A stretch of 64,000 nucleotides of DNA from Zerene cesonia (taxonomy: Eukaryota > Arthropoda > Insecta > Lepidoptera > Pieridae): assembly GCF_012273895.1 (NCBI RefSeq), contig NC_052104.1, positions 1,364,001 through 1,428,000 of the forward strand, given 5' to 3'. The notes under the pieces were generated by a model, which was given only the letters and a program-made list of their open reading frames with translations, did not search any database and was not told the DNA's origin. This document shows, one piece after another, positions 44,587-58,400 of the stretch; positions within the stretch are counted from its first letter, which is position 1, and each line of letters begins with the position of its first letter. Made by a program: the position numbers and the translations under genes.

Positions 44587-45510
44587 AAAAAATTTTTTTT
44601 TGAGATCGTTCAAAAATCTTCAAACTTAAATGTAGGGGTGCAATAAACACGCCTATGATATTATACAGGAAAATGGCGGTACGCTAACACCATAGACAAA
44701 ACAACTATGACACAAGAGCTGGTTTGGCTCTATTAGGACGGTGAGACACGAAATTGAAAATCTACAATTGTCCTTATAATACGAAGGCCCGTATTAAACC
44801 TCCAATGTCTTAAAAGCGACAGCTTCATATCCTAACATATTTATTGTCAGACATTCGAAGCTTAAGGAGTGGATTCTGTCAAATACCTATTCTTAAAATA
44901 ATGTAATTAATTTTAAATCATACATATTTTTGAATATAGAATGTCCTGCAGAACTGAGAGAGCCGTTAGCAAATATATTCGTAATAATCTTATAACGATT
45001 GTTTATTAAGTTTTTAATTGCAGTTCAAATGAATATTTCGACAACAAATCGTACATTACAGTAGCTAGCCGATATTTCGTTGACACTCGACACAAGCGTT
45101 AGCGCAATTACAATAAGTCTCGTACACTTCACTTCTATTTAATACGGGCCAGTTTTTTCCACTGAAGACTTGAGATTATATATCACATACACTAATTGTT
45201 TGGAGCGAGCTGGATACATATGACGGATCAACGTCACTCCCGCCTTCGCAATAGGTACGGTTTGGATGCATATAATATTTTTGAGTTGTCCCAGCACATA
45301 TTTTCTATTGAGTTGTTAAATTTAATATCTCTTTGTAAAGTGAGTTTCCATAAAGCAATTGTTTATGGTAAAGGACCATAAGTGTGTTCATCTTAATCAA
45401 TGTATGGGACAATATGTCAAATTTAGGTATTGATGTATCGTGGAAAAATTTACTGCAATTACTCAGTTTCTTTAAAACAAGAATCATAGCAACTGATACA
45501 TTTCACTAAA

Positions 45511-45537
45511 TCTTTGATTTGATTTGATTTGATTTGA
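45511..45537 (+). repeat. TTTGA pentanucleotide repeat
   Basis: About five tandem TTTGA units. A simple microsatellite in the probable RNF19 3' region. Confidence 0.8.
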
Positions 45538-45833
45538 ATCACACATCACTGAGCTGTAGTATGTAACCCTGTTTGTTTGACTGCGAATCATCCACTTAGT
45601 CTCTGGTAAAGCTGCTATGTCACAGATTCCTATATCTTGAAGTAATTTCGTCAAAATCGGTAGATTTGTAGACTCTTCACCTCTGCTCTCGCCACACTAT
45701 CACAGTACCTCCCTCCCACCAATAATCTCCAGCGTACGTCCACTCCAACGCATCGAGCGATCAATCTCGAACGTTCCAGAACAGTGCAGCGGCGCCCTCA
45801 GTCCCCGTGAAGCTTCCGCTTGGCTGCCGTTCG

Positions 45834-48800
45834 TTACGACTTCGTCTCGCACGCGGCCGACAGTTCGACGGCGGGGGCGGCGGGGGGCGCGGGGTCCGGG
45901 GCCGACGTGCCCGCCTCCGGGTCCGGCGGCACCGCGGAGCCGTAGAGGAACAGGCTGCGGAGGCGCGCGGCGGAGCGGGCGGGGCGCGAGGTGGAGGGCA
46001 AGTCGTCGGGCCAGCTGGCCGCGCTGGCGGTGTCGGTGACGTCGGCGGTCACCTCGAGGCGGTGCGCGGCGGGCGACGCCGCGTCGGGCGCCTCGTGCGA
46101 CGCCAGCGAGCCCGCCAGCCCCGCCAGCGACGGCGCGCGCACCTCCGCGTGCGCCGACCCGGCCGACAGCGACGCGTCGCCTGGGAATCGACATTTCATT
46201 TATTAACGTCTAACTGATCATTTTTTTATTAATTTCCCACATAACAAGATTGAAATTAATTACAACAGCCAGATGCAACTATTACACGGCATCTTAGGAG
46301 TTAAGATTCCCCTCGCAGTGGACACAGCATGCACATTTCATCTTTAATAACGAAATGTATATAATTGCTTAAAATTGTCTTTAACTATTCAAAACATATT
46401 AAGATAAAGCAAAAATACGAATTAGAAAACATAATTATTATTAAAATTAATAAAAATACATAATCATCATAAAAGCACCCATGAAATTGGATCTCAGATC
46501 TCGTATTAATCTATGAATTGTATAACAAGAGAGAGCCTGGACATAAGCAAGTGCACGTGATCAGGCTCCAATGCTAAGGTACAGGCGGCGCGAGTGCGCG
46601 TGGTCACGGCCGCGGTCCGGGCACTCACCGATGCTGGGCTCCAGGCGGCGCGAGTAGGCGTCCACGTCGAGCGCGTGGTCGCGGTCGCGGTCACGGTCGC
46701 GGTCGCGGTCGGTAGGCGCCGCGGCGCAGCCCCCCGCGCGGCACAGCGACACCGGCACCACGCCATATACGTAGAACAGCAGGATCGGCACGCCAATGCC
46801 CACCGCCAGTCCGGCCACTAGCGGCGACACCACCAGCTGTGATACATACGGACACAACATTTGTATAAACTAGTTAATAGTTTCTATCATATCACAATAA
46901 TTGAAAACCAATTGAAGTGTTTTTCAATTTTTGGTCCTTCGAGCTCGATATCAAATTGTATTTACAAAAAGTTGAAAATTATTTGGAGCTATCAAACTGT
47001 GAAAATAAAGTGAGAAAGCAGTTCTGCAGCGAACTTGCGCACTGACCGCAGCGGCGACGGCGGCGGCGACGGCGGCGCGGCGGCGGGCCGGCTTGGCGCG
47101 GCGCAGGCGGCGGTGCGCGCGGCGCCCCGCCCACAGCGGCAGCCCCACGAGCAGCGCCGGCAGCGCCACGCCGGCCACGACCGCGATGCCCAGCGGCGCG
47201 CCCGCCAGCGTGCCCAGCTGCCACAGCAGCTTCTTCTTGCGCGACCACGGCTTCTTGCCCCAGAACGTGCACCCGCTCGGACTGCGGACCGCGTGTTGGT
47301 TACGTAACAGGTGACAAATAGCAATCAGCTTCACCAAAGACGATAAACAATAGCCAAGCTAGTATCTTTCGGAATATTCTAAAATAATTTCGTAATTTTA
47401 AATATTTTTAGGGATCCGTACTCGAAAGGTTCCGTAAAAAGCATTCCGTATATCTGTCTGTCACCAGGTTGTATCTCATGAACAATGATACTTATAGACA
47501 GTTAAATTTTTATCAGCTGTTGTTCTTTAGCTTATTTTTACGGAACCATTTGTTTCGCGAAAACAACTCATATTTGACAGAATTTTAATTTATTTGGGTT
47601 ATATTATTGATCGAAAGCCAATTAATTGGAAATATTCAGATTAGCCACTCTGAATAACATAGCAATACAGATAAATAACTGCACAAGATGATTATAATCT
47701 CACAAAACCTTATAATAAATCATATTCCTCACCTAAGATAATGTAAGTCTGACACCTCCTTCATACAGAGCCAGCAGAACTCCGCGCCGCACACGCAGCA
47801 CACCATGTGGTTGCATGAGCCGTCTTCCACCTTCACTATTAAAACTGAGCAGCGAGGGCACGGCTTCACTTCGCCTGAGACAAATATTTACTATTATTAT
47901 TTGTTCAGACTACGCCTTCAATGCTATAATATCGTCACTCAAAAAGAAAAAAGAAAAAATATATTAAATGGGTTCTTATATCCTGTTTCCTACTAAAGAA
48001 AATAAATTATCTTCAACCCCGCAATAAACTAACGCAGTCGCAAAGTTTCAAAACTTTGCTGAACTTTAAGCTTGAAAAATAAGTCGTATAACTTTGCAAT
48101 AATAATAGTACGATGAAGCTTAATCCGACACAAATCTAAACTCGGTTTTAACATACAGAGCAAAATTAAAAAGTATCTGAGAAAGAGGTAAATTATTAAT
48201 TATAGTATTAGTGAACCTGTATAGAAAAAACATATTATATTTGTATACTGTTGTTTATCCCCATCGCACCTGGGATACTATTTAAAATAACGGTACATTA
48301 CATCTTAGATCTCAGACATTGCCCTATTAGATAACTTTACTCCATCCATTGTACTATGGTTACATTTTCTCGTGTCGCACTTGGGACAATATTGTAAATA
48401 CCATTATCAGACCTGATACTCTTACATTACTCTGTTACATACTATCTTAACTTGCTTGAATTCGACTGGTCCATTTGTATCCCTAACCAAAGATCCTGCA
48501 ATTAGACATACCGTGCTCCATCTCGTTATGCGACGGCTGCGGCGCCCTGGGCGGCGGCTGCCTGCTGCGGCGCGCCGCGTCGCACGTCTGCGTGGGGTGC
48601 CACGCCGCCTTGCAGTGGTAGCAGAACGACGCGCCGCAGCCCGGCGCGAGGCACGTCAGCTTAGGGCAAGATGCGCAACCGGTGGCGACCACTGCGAAGC
48701 TGCAAGGGGACCGCCGGTTCATGAGCATTTGCTTGAATACTCGACGACTTGTTTCAAAGTCCGGGAAATCGGTTTTTGATATACATTTGCGAAAGACGAC

Positions 48801-51800
48801 GGAAAAGCTCTATAGAAAGGTTCACATGTAAGTTCCATTTGGAAAGAATACGGGACTGGCGAATAAATAATACGCCGTAAGAAATTCCCAAGAAGTCAAT
48901 TCATTCAATTCTTCCATTTCATATCTTAACCTTAATGGTAACATAAAAAACCAAGTGTTTATTAAATAATCGTAAGTAAGTACATTAAGTCCCGACAAAA
49001 CAAAGACAGAAGTTAATCCTCAGTACCTTCTAATTTTACACGAAATTGAATACTCATCGGGCGCACCAAAAACCGCAGACTGAGCGCTTACACGGCATTA
49101 GGTCGTTGATGCGTCATATTTTAATTGTCCAAATTACGCGTCCAGGTGCCCGCGAGGCAAAGGACAGGAATTACTGAGGATGATTGAATTAACTGTGTAA
49201 GCACCGATACCATAGGAGTTATTCCGAAACATTGGGTCGCATGACTAAGTGGATGTTTAAGAGGATTATTGTTTTAACTCCAGTTTCAACAACAAGGTAA
49301 CCAATGTTTAAATCAAAATTGCTTGATAATTTTGGAGAAACTATCGCAGGTGTAGTGCACATTTTGAACTAGCCTTTGATCATCACTCGACAATTTTTGA
49401 GCGAAATAAATGCTTTTAGAAATATGTATACCAAAGTATAATAAACGCTAAGAAGTACTACTAATGAAATACCTTAATCAATCAAAAATAACTTCCACAA
49501 TTTCATTTATAACCTTAACTCCTTTTTCCTTTACATACAAAAATATGTAATAAAAAAAACCTTGTGACGAAAATGAGAGACTATTGAAACGGTAGTTTTT
49601 GCTCGTTTGCTCCTATAATATATATAGAATAGCATCGTAACATACCTGCAGTCAGGCGCCGGACACCACCTCGTGTCGGGGTCTGCCGCGAGGGCCCTCC
49701 TAACTGAGAACTCTTCATACTTGTCATATAACGCTTGGTTGTCAACTATCCGTCTGACATCTGAAAATAACAATACATCAATTTTATCTATACTTAATAA
49801 TATAAAAGGGTTTGTTTGTTTGAACGCACTAATGTCAGAAACTCCTGGACCAATATCAAAGATTATTTCTGATATGTGCCACAGGCGAAGCGGGCACGGA
49901 GGCATTAACGCAAGCTAGGCATTTAGAAATGGAACAATACCTTGAAAAACACAGTTAATACAAGTCCACCAACCAATTTAATATTTAACTCAAACATTTA
50001 GTTGATGTGTGTACTAAAAATCTTAAAATGTTCAGCGTAAATTTTAACATAAAAACCCACTACTTACACAATTTTTTATCAAATAAATAAATTCTCCATC
50101 CTTGTTCATATAACAATATTGTGCCATAATAAAATCTGGCAGGGGGGAAGCTAGCAATATCGAAGTCAATGAAGACATTACACCGTCTGTCGGGAGATCA
50201 AGAACCAATCAAGAACAGATTTGTGTCATACAGAGGAGCACTTGTCAGACGGAATGTTTGAAAAATCAAATAAAAGCTAACGTACTTTACTATGTATGCT
50301 ATAAATACAGACATTTATATATGTCTACTATATATAATAATAATATGTCTAATAATATAATATGTCTACTCCCTGTTTAATATTTATAACTGAAACATTG
50401 CCTCTGTACAGCCAGGAGGCCTCTTCTGAAAATCAGTGCAGTAATACATTGTAATCTTAAAAAAAATGGTTGCTGTTGTGATTACTTTTTGCCACTATTG
50501 CTGTTTTTTTTATATTTCTAAGCAGCTAGTATATAATTGTTTTATGTACATCCTATACATTGCTAATTCTGTGTTTAAAAAAGTACAATTTCACCGTAAA
50601 TTTTAACTAACAGTGTGCGCAACAGACACTGAAAATCAGTGGAGTCTAAGTTCCTTCAATGGGCTTAGACTCTCATACACTGAGTGAATCATCTTTTAAA
50701 CTAGGTTAATTTAGCTTTTTATTTTTATATCAAACCAGCTGCGCCCCGCGGTTTTACCCGCGTAAGTCCGTATCCCGTAGGAATATCGGGATAAAAGATG
50801 GCACACACAACAAACACACACATCCTTACAAACTTTCGCATTTACAATATTAGTACGATTATTGCTATTTTTTATTAGTAGGTAGTACAGATAAATATGT
50901 CTTCGGCCTTCTCATCTTTTTCTTTCACAAGTGCGTTCTATAATTATATGTATTATATAAAAAATCACTTAAACAATAAAAATATAACAACCACGCGTAA
51001 AATGAGCAATTACATTACGTTACGTATGTATAATGCACAAATCTAATCTCCGCCAATAACTCAATAAATAGACCGTGAAATCGAAAACGTAACCTATTTC
51101 CATACAATATTGATAGTATTGAATTTATAATTAACTTTAAGATAAACATTTGTATGTAAATTACAATTTCACAGTGAAATAAAACATTTGTTAACAATAG
51201 CCATGAATGTTTTTGTAAAAATTTAAGAGACGTTAACTCATCAGACAACACACACTCATTGTGCATTAATTGTTTTTGTAAAGAAATCAGCCTAGCCAGA
51301 AATTAAATCAAACTGTTTATAAATTGAATGTTGTTCCTTTTTAATTTTCAATAGCAACTATATCCCTAATTTTTCGAATGAGATACATCCCTATAAGTAG
51401 GCGTCTCATATGTCCTCATCAGATATTAATAAATAGGATATTATATCATGTTCTAGATAACATGATAATCACAACAAACAAATGTGCCTGTATGTTGGAA
51501 TCAAGTGATAACTTTAATGATTTACCGTTCAAGCAAAGAATTCCAAATATTCCATCTGGCTTAGCAATAGCGGTCTTATCTAGCAAGTGATTTGTATTTT
51601 AAATCTGACTTAGGGTTTGATCGATAATATATGATAATACATTGATTGTATGTAAATTGATTGTCATTTTTATGTGTTTCAACAAACGATCGAACAATCA
51701 TCGGATATTTGACCTTATTTCTTAGAAAAATTACAATTCTACTTTAACATTAAGGTAAACAATACAGACAAAAGAGCTAATCTATTAATAATTTTACTGA

Positions 51801-52329
51801 CTTTGTCCAACATTGAAAATATTGAGAAATTTTGAAAGAATAGAAATAATTTCATCACGAGGCTGGATTAGAACCCAAGTCTTTTTGCCAAGCCATAGCA
51901 TCGCCTAGCCCCTCGGCCACCCGTGATCTCGCTTCAGCAACGAATTTCATCTACTCTTTTGGTTTTATGTGCCTAAAGGACACCCTAGATTTTTTCAATT
52001 CTTTAAAAAATTATCATTTATAAAGCATTTCAATACTATAAAACTAAAAACGAAATTGAAAACATTTATAAGTATTTTATCAATATTTTTATACTTAGTG
52101 ATCTGAATGCAGTCACAGTCGCGATCTGCGTAAGAGTCTCTAGCAATGTATTTATATCATAAAAGAAGTTAATACTCTTGAATGTAAACAATATATTGTA
52201 TACATTATGTAACAATAGTATCTAGGTAAAATATTTATAAAATATTGCAAAACGTGTTAAGATGACTCAATGTTTATTATATAACTACACTTTTATACGC
52301 AGGGGGGAAAGTACCTACCGTATCGATTT

Positions 52330-52408
<79 letters not shown>

Positions 52409-55400
52409 TATGTCCACGTATAGCATATGTCCCTCGGTGATGTTACAGTTTCCTAATGATGAAACAATTTTTGACATCGGTCCAGCAGTTTTCTCATAAA
52501 CGTTACAAGGCAGATAAGTATAAATTACGTATCACTTTGTTTGTCCGCGATCGACTCCAAAACTACTCAACCGATTTTAATCTTCGCACATCATGTACAG
52601 TTCGATTCGACTCAGAAGATAGGATAGTTTATAATATTTCAATTACAGTAGACAAATGTGCGGGCGGGCATGCAGTTAGTACATAATTCAAATAAATACA
52701 CACACACATCTCAACGACACTCATTACCGAGTAAAAATCGTTACGAAACAATATATCTACCACCACCACATCCACATCTCATACCCTCCCATTTCAATTA
52801 GAAACTCGATCGATGCGTTATTGATTTCCAAATCGACATTTATTTAAAATACATAAAGAACATTGTGCTCTTCACGTACCTACGCAGTCAGAACCAATAT
52901 AATGTATTGTGATTTATCACAAAAAACGCGGAGGCAAGCCAGACAATCACGTATTCAGTATAAATCGTATAATTTGCGAGTTCTCACTTCGCACATTCGC
53001 AACTACGATCACTGCTCATGTAGAATCGTGGTTCCGTGGTACTTTCCTATACTTCCTATTAATATTATAAAGAGGCACAGTTTGTGACGTTGTATGGGGT
53101 CATCTCTGGATCTGGTACTGGGCCGATTTTAAATATTCTTTTGAGCAATTGAAAGCCACGTTATATGCGAGTGATGGAGCTATATTTTATTTTGCTCGTA
53201 TCGTTGATCAACTCGGGCGGAGCTGGAACGTGCGTGCGTGAATTTTCTCTTACAGATATATTTTTAATAATATTTTTACGTGTATGTCACCAGATTAAAA
53301 CGACAGATTTCTAATAAATAAATTATTAAAATATTTCACATTTAACTTGACCATGCACTAAATAGAGTATCTATGACCAACTCTCGAATGCTTTCATACC
53401 ACAGAATAATAAGTACAAGTAATTATACATCCACCCGATCAGCGCGCGTATGAACCTCACGCAAACAAACAGACAACATTCGCATCATTAGTTACAGTCG
53501 TGTATTTTCCCAGTAACAGATACGAATATAAATCACCAGAACGGAGCCACAAACAATACATTATACATCCTATCTTCATACATCATTTATCTGAATACTA
53601 AGTGTTCGGAGCGGCATTACCCTCAGCTGTCGCACTGGGACGAGCCAAGTCCTATGTCGTTAACTAACTACACGATAGAACAGAATATCTAGAAAGATCT
53701 ACCATCTGATTACGTTGAACTTCACTTAGAATAATGCCTAATTATTATACCTCTTTTATTTCAAAATAATTAGCAGCTGTCTAAACTTATTTCACAGAGA
53801 CTAATGTTTACTCTAGGGGAAAATAATGCAGAACGAGCAAAGTGAATTATCTAGCTTGGCAGGTGAGCGTTGAACTCAATTAATTATTATTGCGTTTAAC
53901 ATTTTCTCTGGAATATTCTAAATTACAACTTTATATTTTTGCTTTCGACTCTCTGTCATTCACATGTATTATTTTAAAAAGCCGCTTTTATAACGTTCTA
54001 GAACTTACCAGAAGGATGCATATTCTCATGGCACACCGGACAGTTGACCGGCACCCTCGCCTCGAATATCTCTATAGCGAGGTACTGGCGGAGGCACGGC
54101 TCGCAGCACCGGTGCGAGCACCACGCCAGCCGGACCATGCTCGACGCGCTCATTGTGGAGAGGCATAGCGGACAGTCTAGGACTTCGCCCTGTAGACAAC
54201 GAAACACGTAAGTCTATCTCATGAAAAAATAGTAAAAGATGGAGGAATTGTTCCATTGAACTTTTGTTTACTTCTTTGCAAATAGCTGAAAAATGTTTCA
54301 TAAACTATTAATTAACTTCTTCTAGTTTAAAGAATATTTCATTTTTAAATAGATATTATCCTAAATTAGTGCGAATACAATAAATCTTAAAACACTGAAG
54401 ACTTATACGTATATTATAGTTAATGGAGTGACCCAGTTCGCACCATTTAACAATAAAATCGCTCCAACTTCTCGAAACGATAAAGCGAGTCTCGTGTCGT
54501 GGTTTAAATCACACGGGCTCCACACAAAGTTTGCAGTTTGGACTATGCCATATAAACAAGTAATTAATAGAACTGAATATCAGACAATAGATGTAAATAA
54601 AATTGAGCTTGTCATTCGATTTTCGGCGCAACGAAAGCAATTAGTTGCATTTGACAGGTAAGATGAGAAACATTTAATTCAATTGAAGATAATACTGACT
54701 GGAATATTGATCAATAATTTTATGCTTACACGATCAATTGCTACGAAGAGAAATGTTAATTTTTCTTTTATATTTCTTCATTCGTGTCACTGAAGGTGAG
54801 ACCAATTAAAAGTTTTCTATTTCACTTTTAACAAGCGCACACTATTTCTAATTGTAGCATCTGTAATAGTCTTTCACAATCTTTGTCACGTGACTGAGCT
54901 CTGTTTCGATATTTCTTTATTTCTCTGTTAATTTATCGCGAACTAACGCACATTTCTTGATTGTGATATTTGGTCAATGGGTATGTATGGTTTTTTATCA
55001 TATTTTACCATAACTTTACATTCCTGAGCAATTGTTTTGTCTCTTTTTATCCTCGACGTTATAATTTACCATCTTTACGTTTAATGTTTTATTATCTAGA
55101 CTGCGGGTAAAGTTAAATACAAAAAAAGAGGAGCTCATTATCGTTTGAAATTTAAACTCAAACTCGAACATTTATTCTTACAACTAGAATTCCATCAGTA
55201 CATAGTTTAAAATTTACCACTAGTTCGGAAGCAGTTTCTACAGAGAAAAGTCGACAAGAAACTTGGTAGTTGGATTATTCGCTATTGAAGCGATATACAT
55301 CATTATTTCTTTACGCCCGAAGATATGATTATCAATATTCTATTATTGTGCATTATTCGTTCGATCGTTATTGACTCTCTTTAGTTAGAAAATGGATTGC

Positions 55401-58400
55401 CAGATCAAACTATGGCTGCGACTTTTATCATTAAAATGTTTATAAACATATAACGTTTAAGATGATTATTTGAGCGATTCAGGCTTTAATCAGGTGTTAT
55501 ATAATGCATATAAACAGCTTAAGGATTACTGTATAAATTCATTTAATCGGCGTACCCTCATAATGAACACTCAACCACCTCACCCCATTACTTCAAAGTC
55601 GCTTCGTAACAAGAGCACGCTAATACTCGTTATCTAAGCATTCGTCGAGAATAACATAATCCATTTACCGCTCCACATTCACTGGGACGTGTCAAATGCA
55701 TTTATCGATACGAGAAATACGATTTCATCGGGAATAAAACAAAGATGTGACGTTATGTTACTAATCAGTTTAATTATTGTACATGCGGACGTTCTGCGAA
55801 ATGAAACGGTCCGATTATATTGAAATTTATACGAATCAGTATGCGATTGTTACGTTCGAACGGAGATATTTGTTTTACGGGGAAATTATGATTTATGTTT
55901 CTATAATTAGAATAATTGAACATTATTCAGGCAATAGCCGTTAACGAATTGAAACAGTTTGTTTATTCTATCAGCAATCGTAATATTATTTATTTCGATT
56001 TATCGATTAATTATTATTATAATTGTGTTTGTTAGCTTACGTGCACTGGATAATATTGAAAAAGTAATTAACAGTTGTGATAAAAATTACTATTGCACAA
56101 CATAATATTCAAGTTTCGGCTTAAGTGGCTCATTTCGTACGACCATAACCGATTGTCATTCTCTATTTATCGCAATACTTTATGCAATCAAATGGTAACT
56201 TTCTAATGGCTAAATCGTATACGATTCATTACTATTTTCACTTTATGATCAGCTTAGAGTATTCGGCTTATATTTAATCTCAGTGTTTTCTAATTACACT
56301 CGAATTATTTATAGACGCGACCTTTATAAGCCTTTCATTACAGAGGTCCGAACTAATCCTATAAATGTTTAATTGCTTTTGTTATATACGATTAAACGTA
56401 ACTTTCCAGGCTATTGGCAAACATCTACGTAAACACATAACCAGTGAATAAACATAATTCCCGAAACCTACGCATTCTAGTATCCATTTTACGCCCCACA
56501 GACTTCAGAGGATCGAGTTAGTACCTTCAGTGACCTACCGGACTATGTTTGAGGGAAATTGGAAATCCTATTACTTCGCTGTCCGTCTGTCTGTCTGTCC
56601 ATCCGTCTATCACCAGGCTTTCCCTCATCAAATAATAAGTACTATAGAGTACAGTACACCGTCGGCACACTCTGTATACACGCCCTTTGCGGATAAGTAT
56701 CTAGCCAATTAATTATATTTAACCGGCACCTGGCAACCAGCGATCGGATCGCCCGCCAACACCGTGTTAATCTTGAACTTCAAGCATATGGCCGGCGGAT
56801 CGGGACAGGTGCAAATTATTGTGCTGTATCCGTAGCTAACTAATTATAGAAATAGTTAGCATGATAAATCGATGTTATGATAGGCGATGCTCATTTTCCT
56901 GCTCGTTTATATAAATAGGCTGTAAGCATTCCGTTCTAAAGGTGGCGACAGTATAAATTTGAAGGAGAGCAAAAACATTAAAACATTAATTATACTAATC
57001 AAAGATTAAGATTTATCGACAACTACGTCTCATTCATTTGTTTAAAATTATTTGATTTAAATTTCTAAAAGCAATGCCATCAAAATAATCTAACATCCAC
57101 ACAGCTTGAAGGAAATCCGTCATACATTGGATTGCAATAAAACCTTTGTAACAAGTTAAATATCCTTTCAATCGTCACTAAGAACAATACGTAATAGTCG
57201 AGCGATACACGAGCAACAAAATAGAGCAAATAGTTCCGCTGCACTTCCCCAGGGCTGCACGGATCCGATATTAATGACGTCACAGCGTTTGACGTCAGCT
57301 CAATGGAAATTGTTAGTAACGCCCCTGCAATAAGGAATATCTCATACATTTTGACGCATTCGTTGTGACGTCATCGGCAAATAGATCACGCAATATAGAG
57401 CACGGATCGGCGATCTCGGAGTATAGAACATTTTATTATTATTTGATGGATACAAAAAATATTTTTTTATGCAACATTTTTGTCCCTCGCCTCTTGCTAT
57501 TTGACTAGCTGAACCATCATATTGTTTATCATGGAACAGTGCATTACCCTAACATAACATTTATTTTACCTTTTTCCTTTATCCCGGCCACCTTGGGCGG
57601 CTCGTACGAGATCGCTGATAAGAGATAAGATCGCCTTATATGCTATACTAATTAATTTATTGTATATTTGTAATTATTTAAAATCTGATGTGGTACATTA
57701 AATTCTTGGAAAAAATAAATAAATAAGATCCAACACAATAGTGAATAAAGATATTGAATGTCATATTCCACGTGTTAAAGTCGTACAAAATTGACATTTC
57801 AACAAACTGTCACACGAAAAATTATGATAATATGAGGGTACCTACCTATCTGTATTATTATATTTTAAATACCAAATACCAAAGACAACATATTTTGATA
57901 TCCGTTAAATAAACTTTAATTAGCATACAATACTAATTTAGCATAATTTATAACACATAACATACACGTAACAATTATATAATAAGTAAGACCTTTTCAA
58001 ATGATTCATTTAAACAGAAGCTAAGCTAAATCCACCTGACATAATATTTACATATAATTTTCTTTGTGAAACGATCAATTGTCTAATGCATAGTGTTGAG
58101 GAAATCATTTTTAAAAGATAAGAACTTAAGTATAGTATATAGGGGCTTAGTAACCAGTATTAGTAGTCACTTCTGAATATAATAATAGTTATTTTTGGAA
58201 ATGTAGTTCGAATGTTTTGATTAACCCTACGAGTAATATATTTCAGATTTAGACGCATTTTAATTAATTTTGTCTTTACCAATAATATAAAACTGGTGAG
58301 TTTGTTAGTAAAAAGTAAAGCAGTGGTGGCTCAATGGTGAGAACCTCGGACTTCAAAATCGATAAGTCGGGGTTCGAGACCGGGCGAGCGTGTAGTAAAT

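Larger units (their letters stand above)
37845..45833. other. 8 kb convergent non-coding region between RNFT-like and RNF19-like genes
   Basis: Very AT-rich. The left part (perhaps to about 41340, where AATAAA is followed by a T/G-rich stretch) may be a long RNFT 3' UTR. A Helitron-like piece is at 38637-38792, a CpG-rich island at about 42110-42280, a short inverted-repeat MITE at 43118-43270, the second assembly gap at 43587-44586 and a (TTTGA)n repeat at 45511-45537. The right end should be RNF19 3' UTR. I recognise no protein-coding exon. Confidence 0.5.

Noticed and set aside
43506..44650. Long open frames across the second N gap
   Set aside because: Almost entirely N; no real sequence behind them.
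45807..46217. Long Arg/Gly-rich open frames on the plus strand and in a second minus frame
   Set aside because: Shadows of the GC-rich RNF19 last exon; composition and lack of start context argue against coding.
46979..47337. Several Ala/Arg-rich open frames in four other readings of the exon at 47.0-47.3 kb
   Set aside because: The RNF19 frame with GCTFWGKKPW and matching splice phases explains the region.
52332..52406. Possible centromeric or satellite tract
   Set aside because: A single AT dinucleotide microsatellite of about 75 bases, without higher-order repeats.
54428..54661. 77-codon frame on the plus strand in RNF19 intron 1
   Set aside because: No similarity to any family I know, no splice partner and ordinary AT-rich composition; probably chance.
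58322..58395. tRNA gene on the plus strand
   Set aside because: Head of the family B SINE; it continues into the SINE body and is flanked by a 13-bp duplication.
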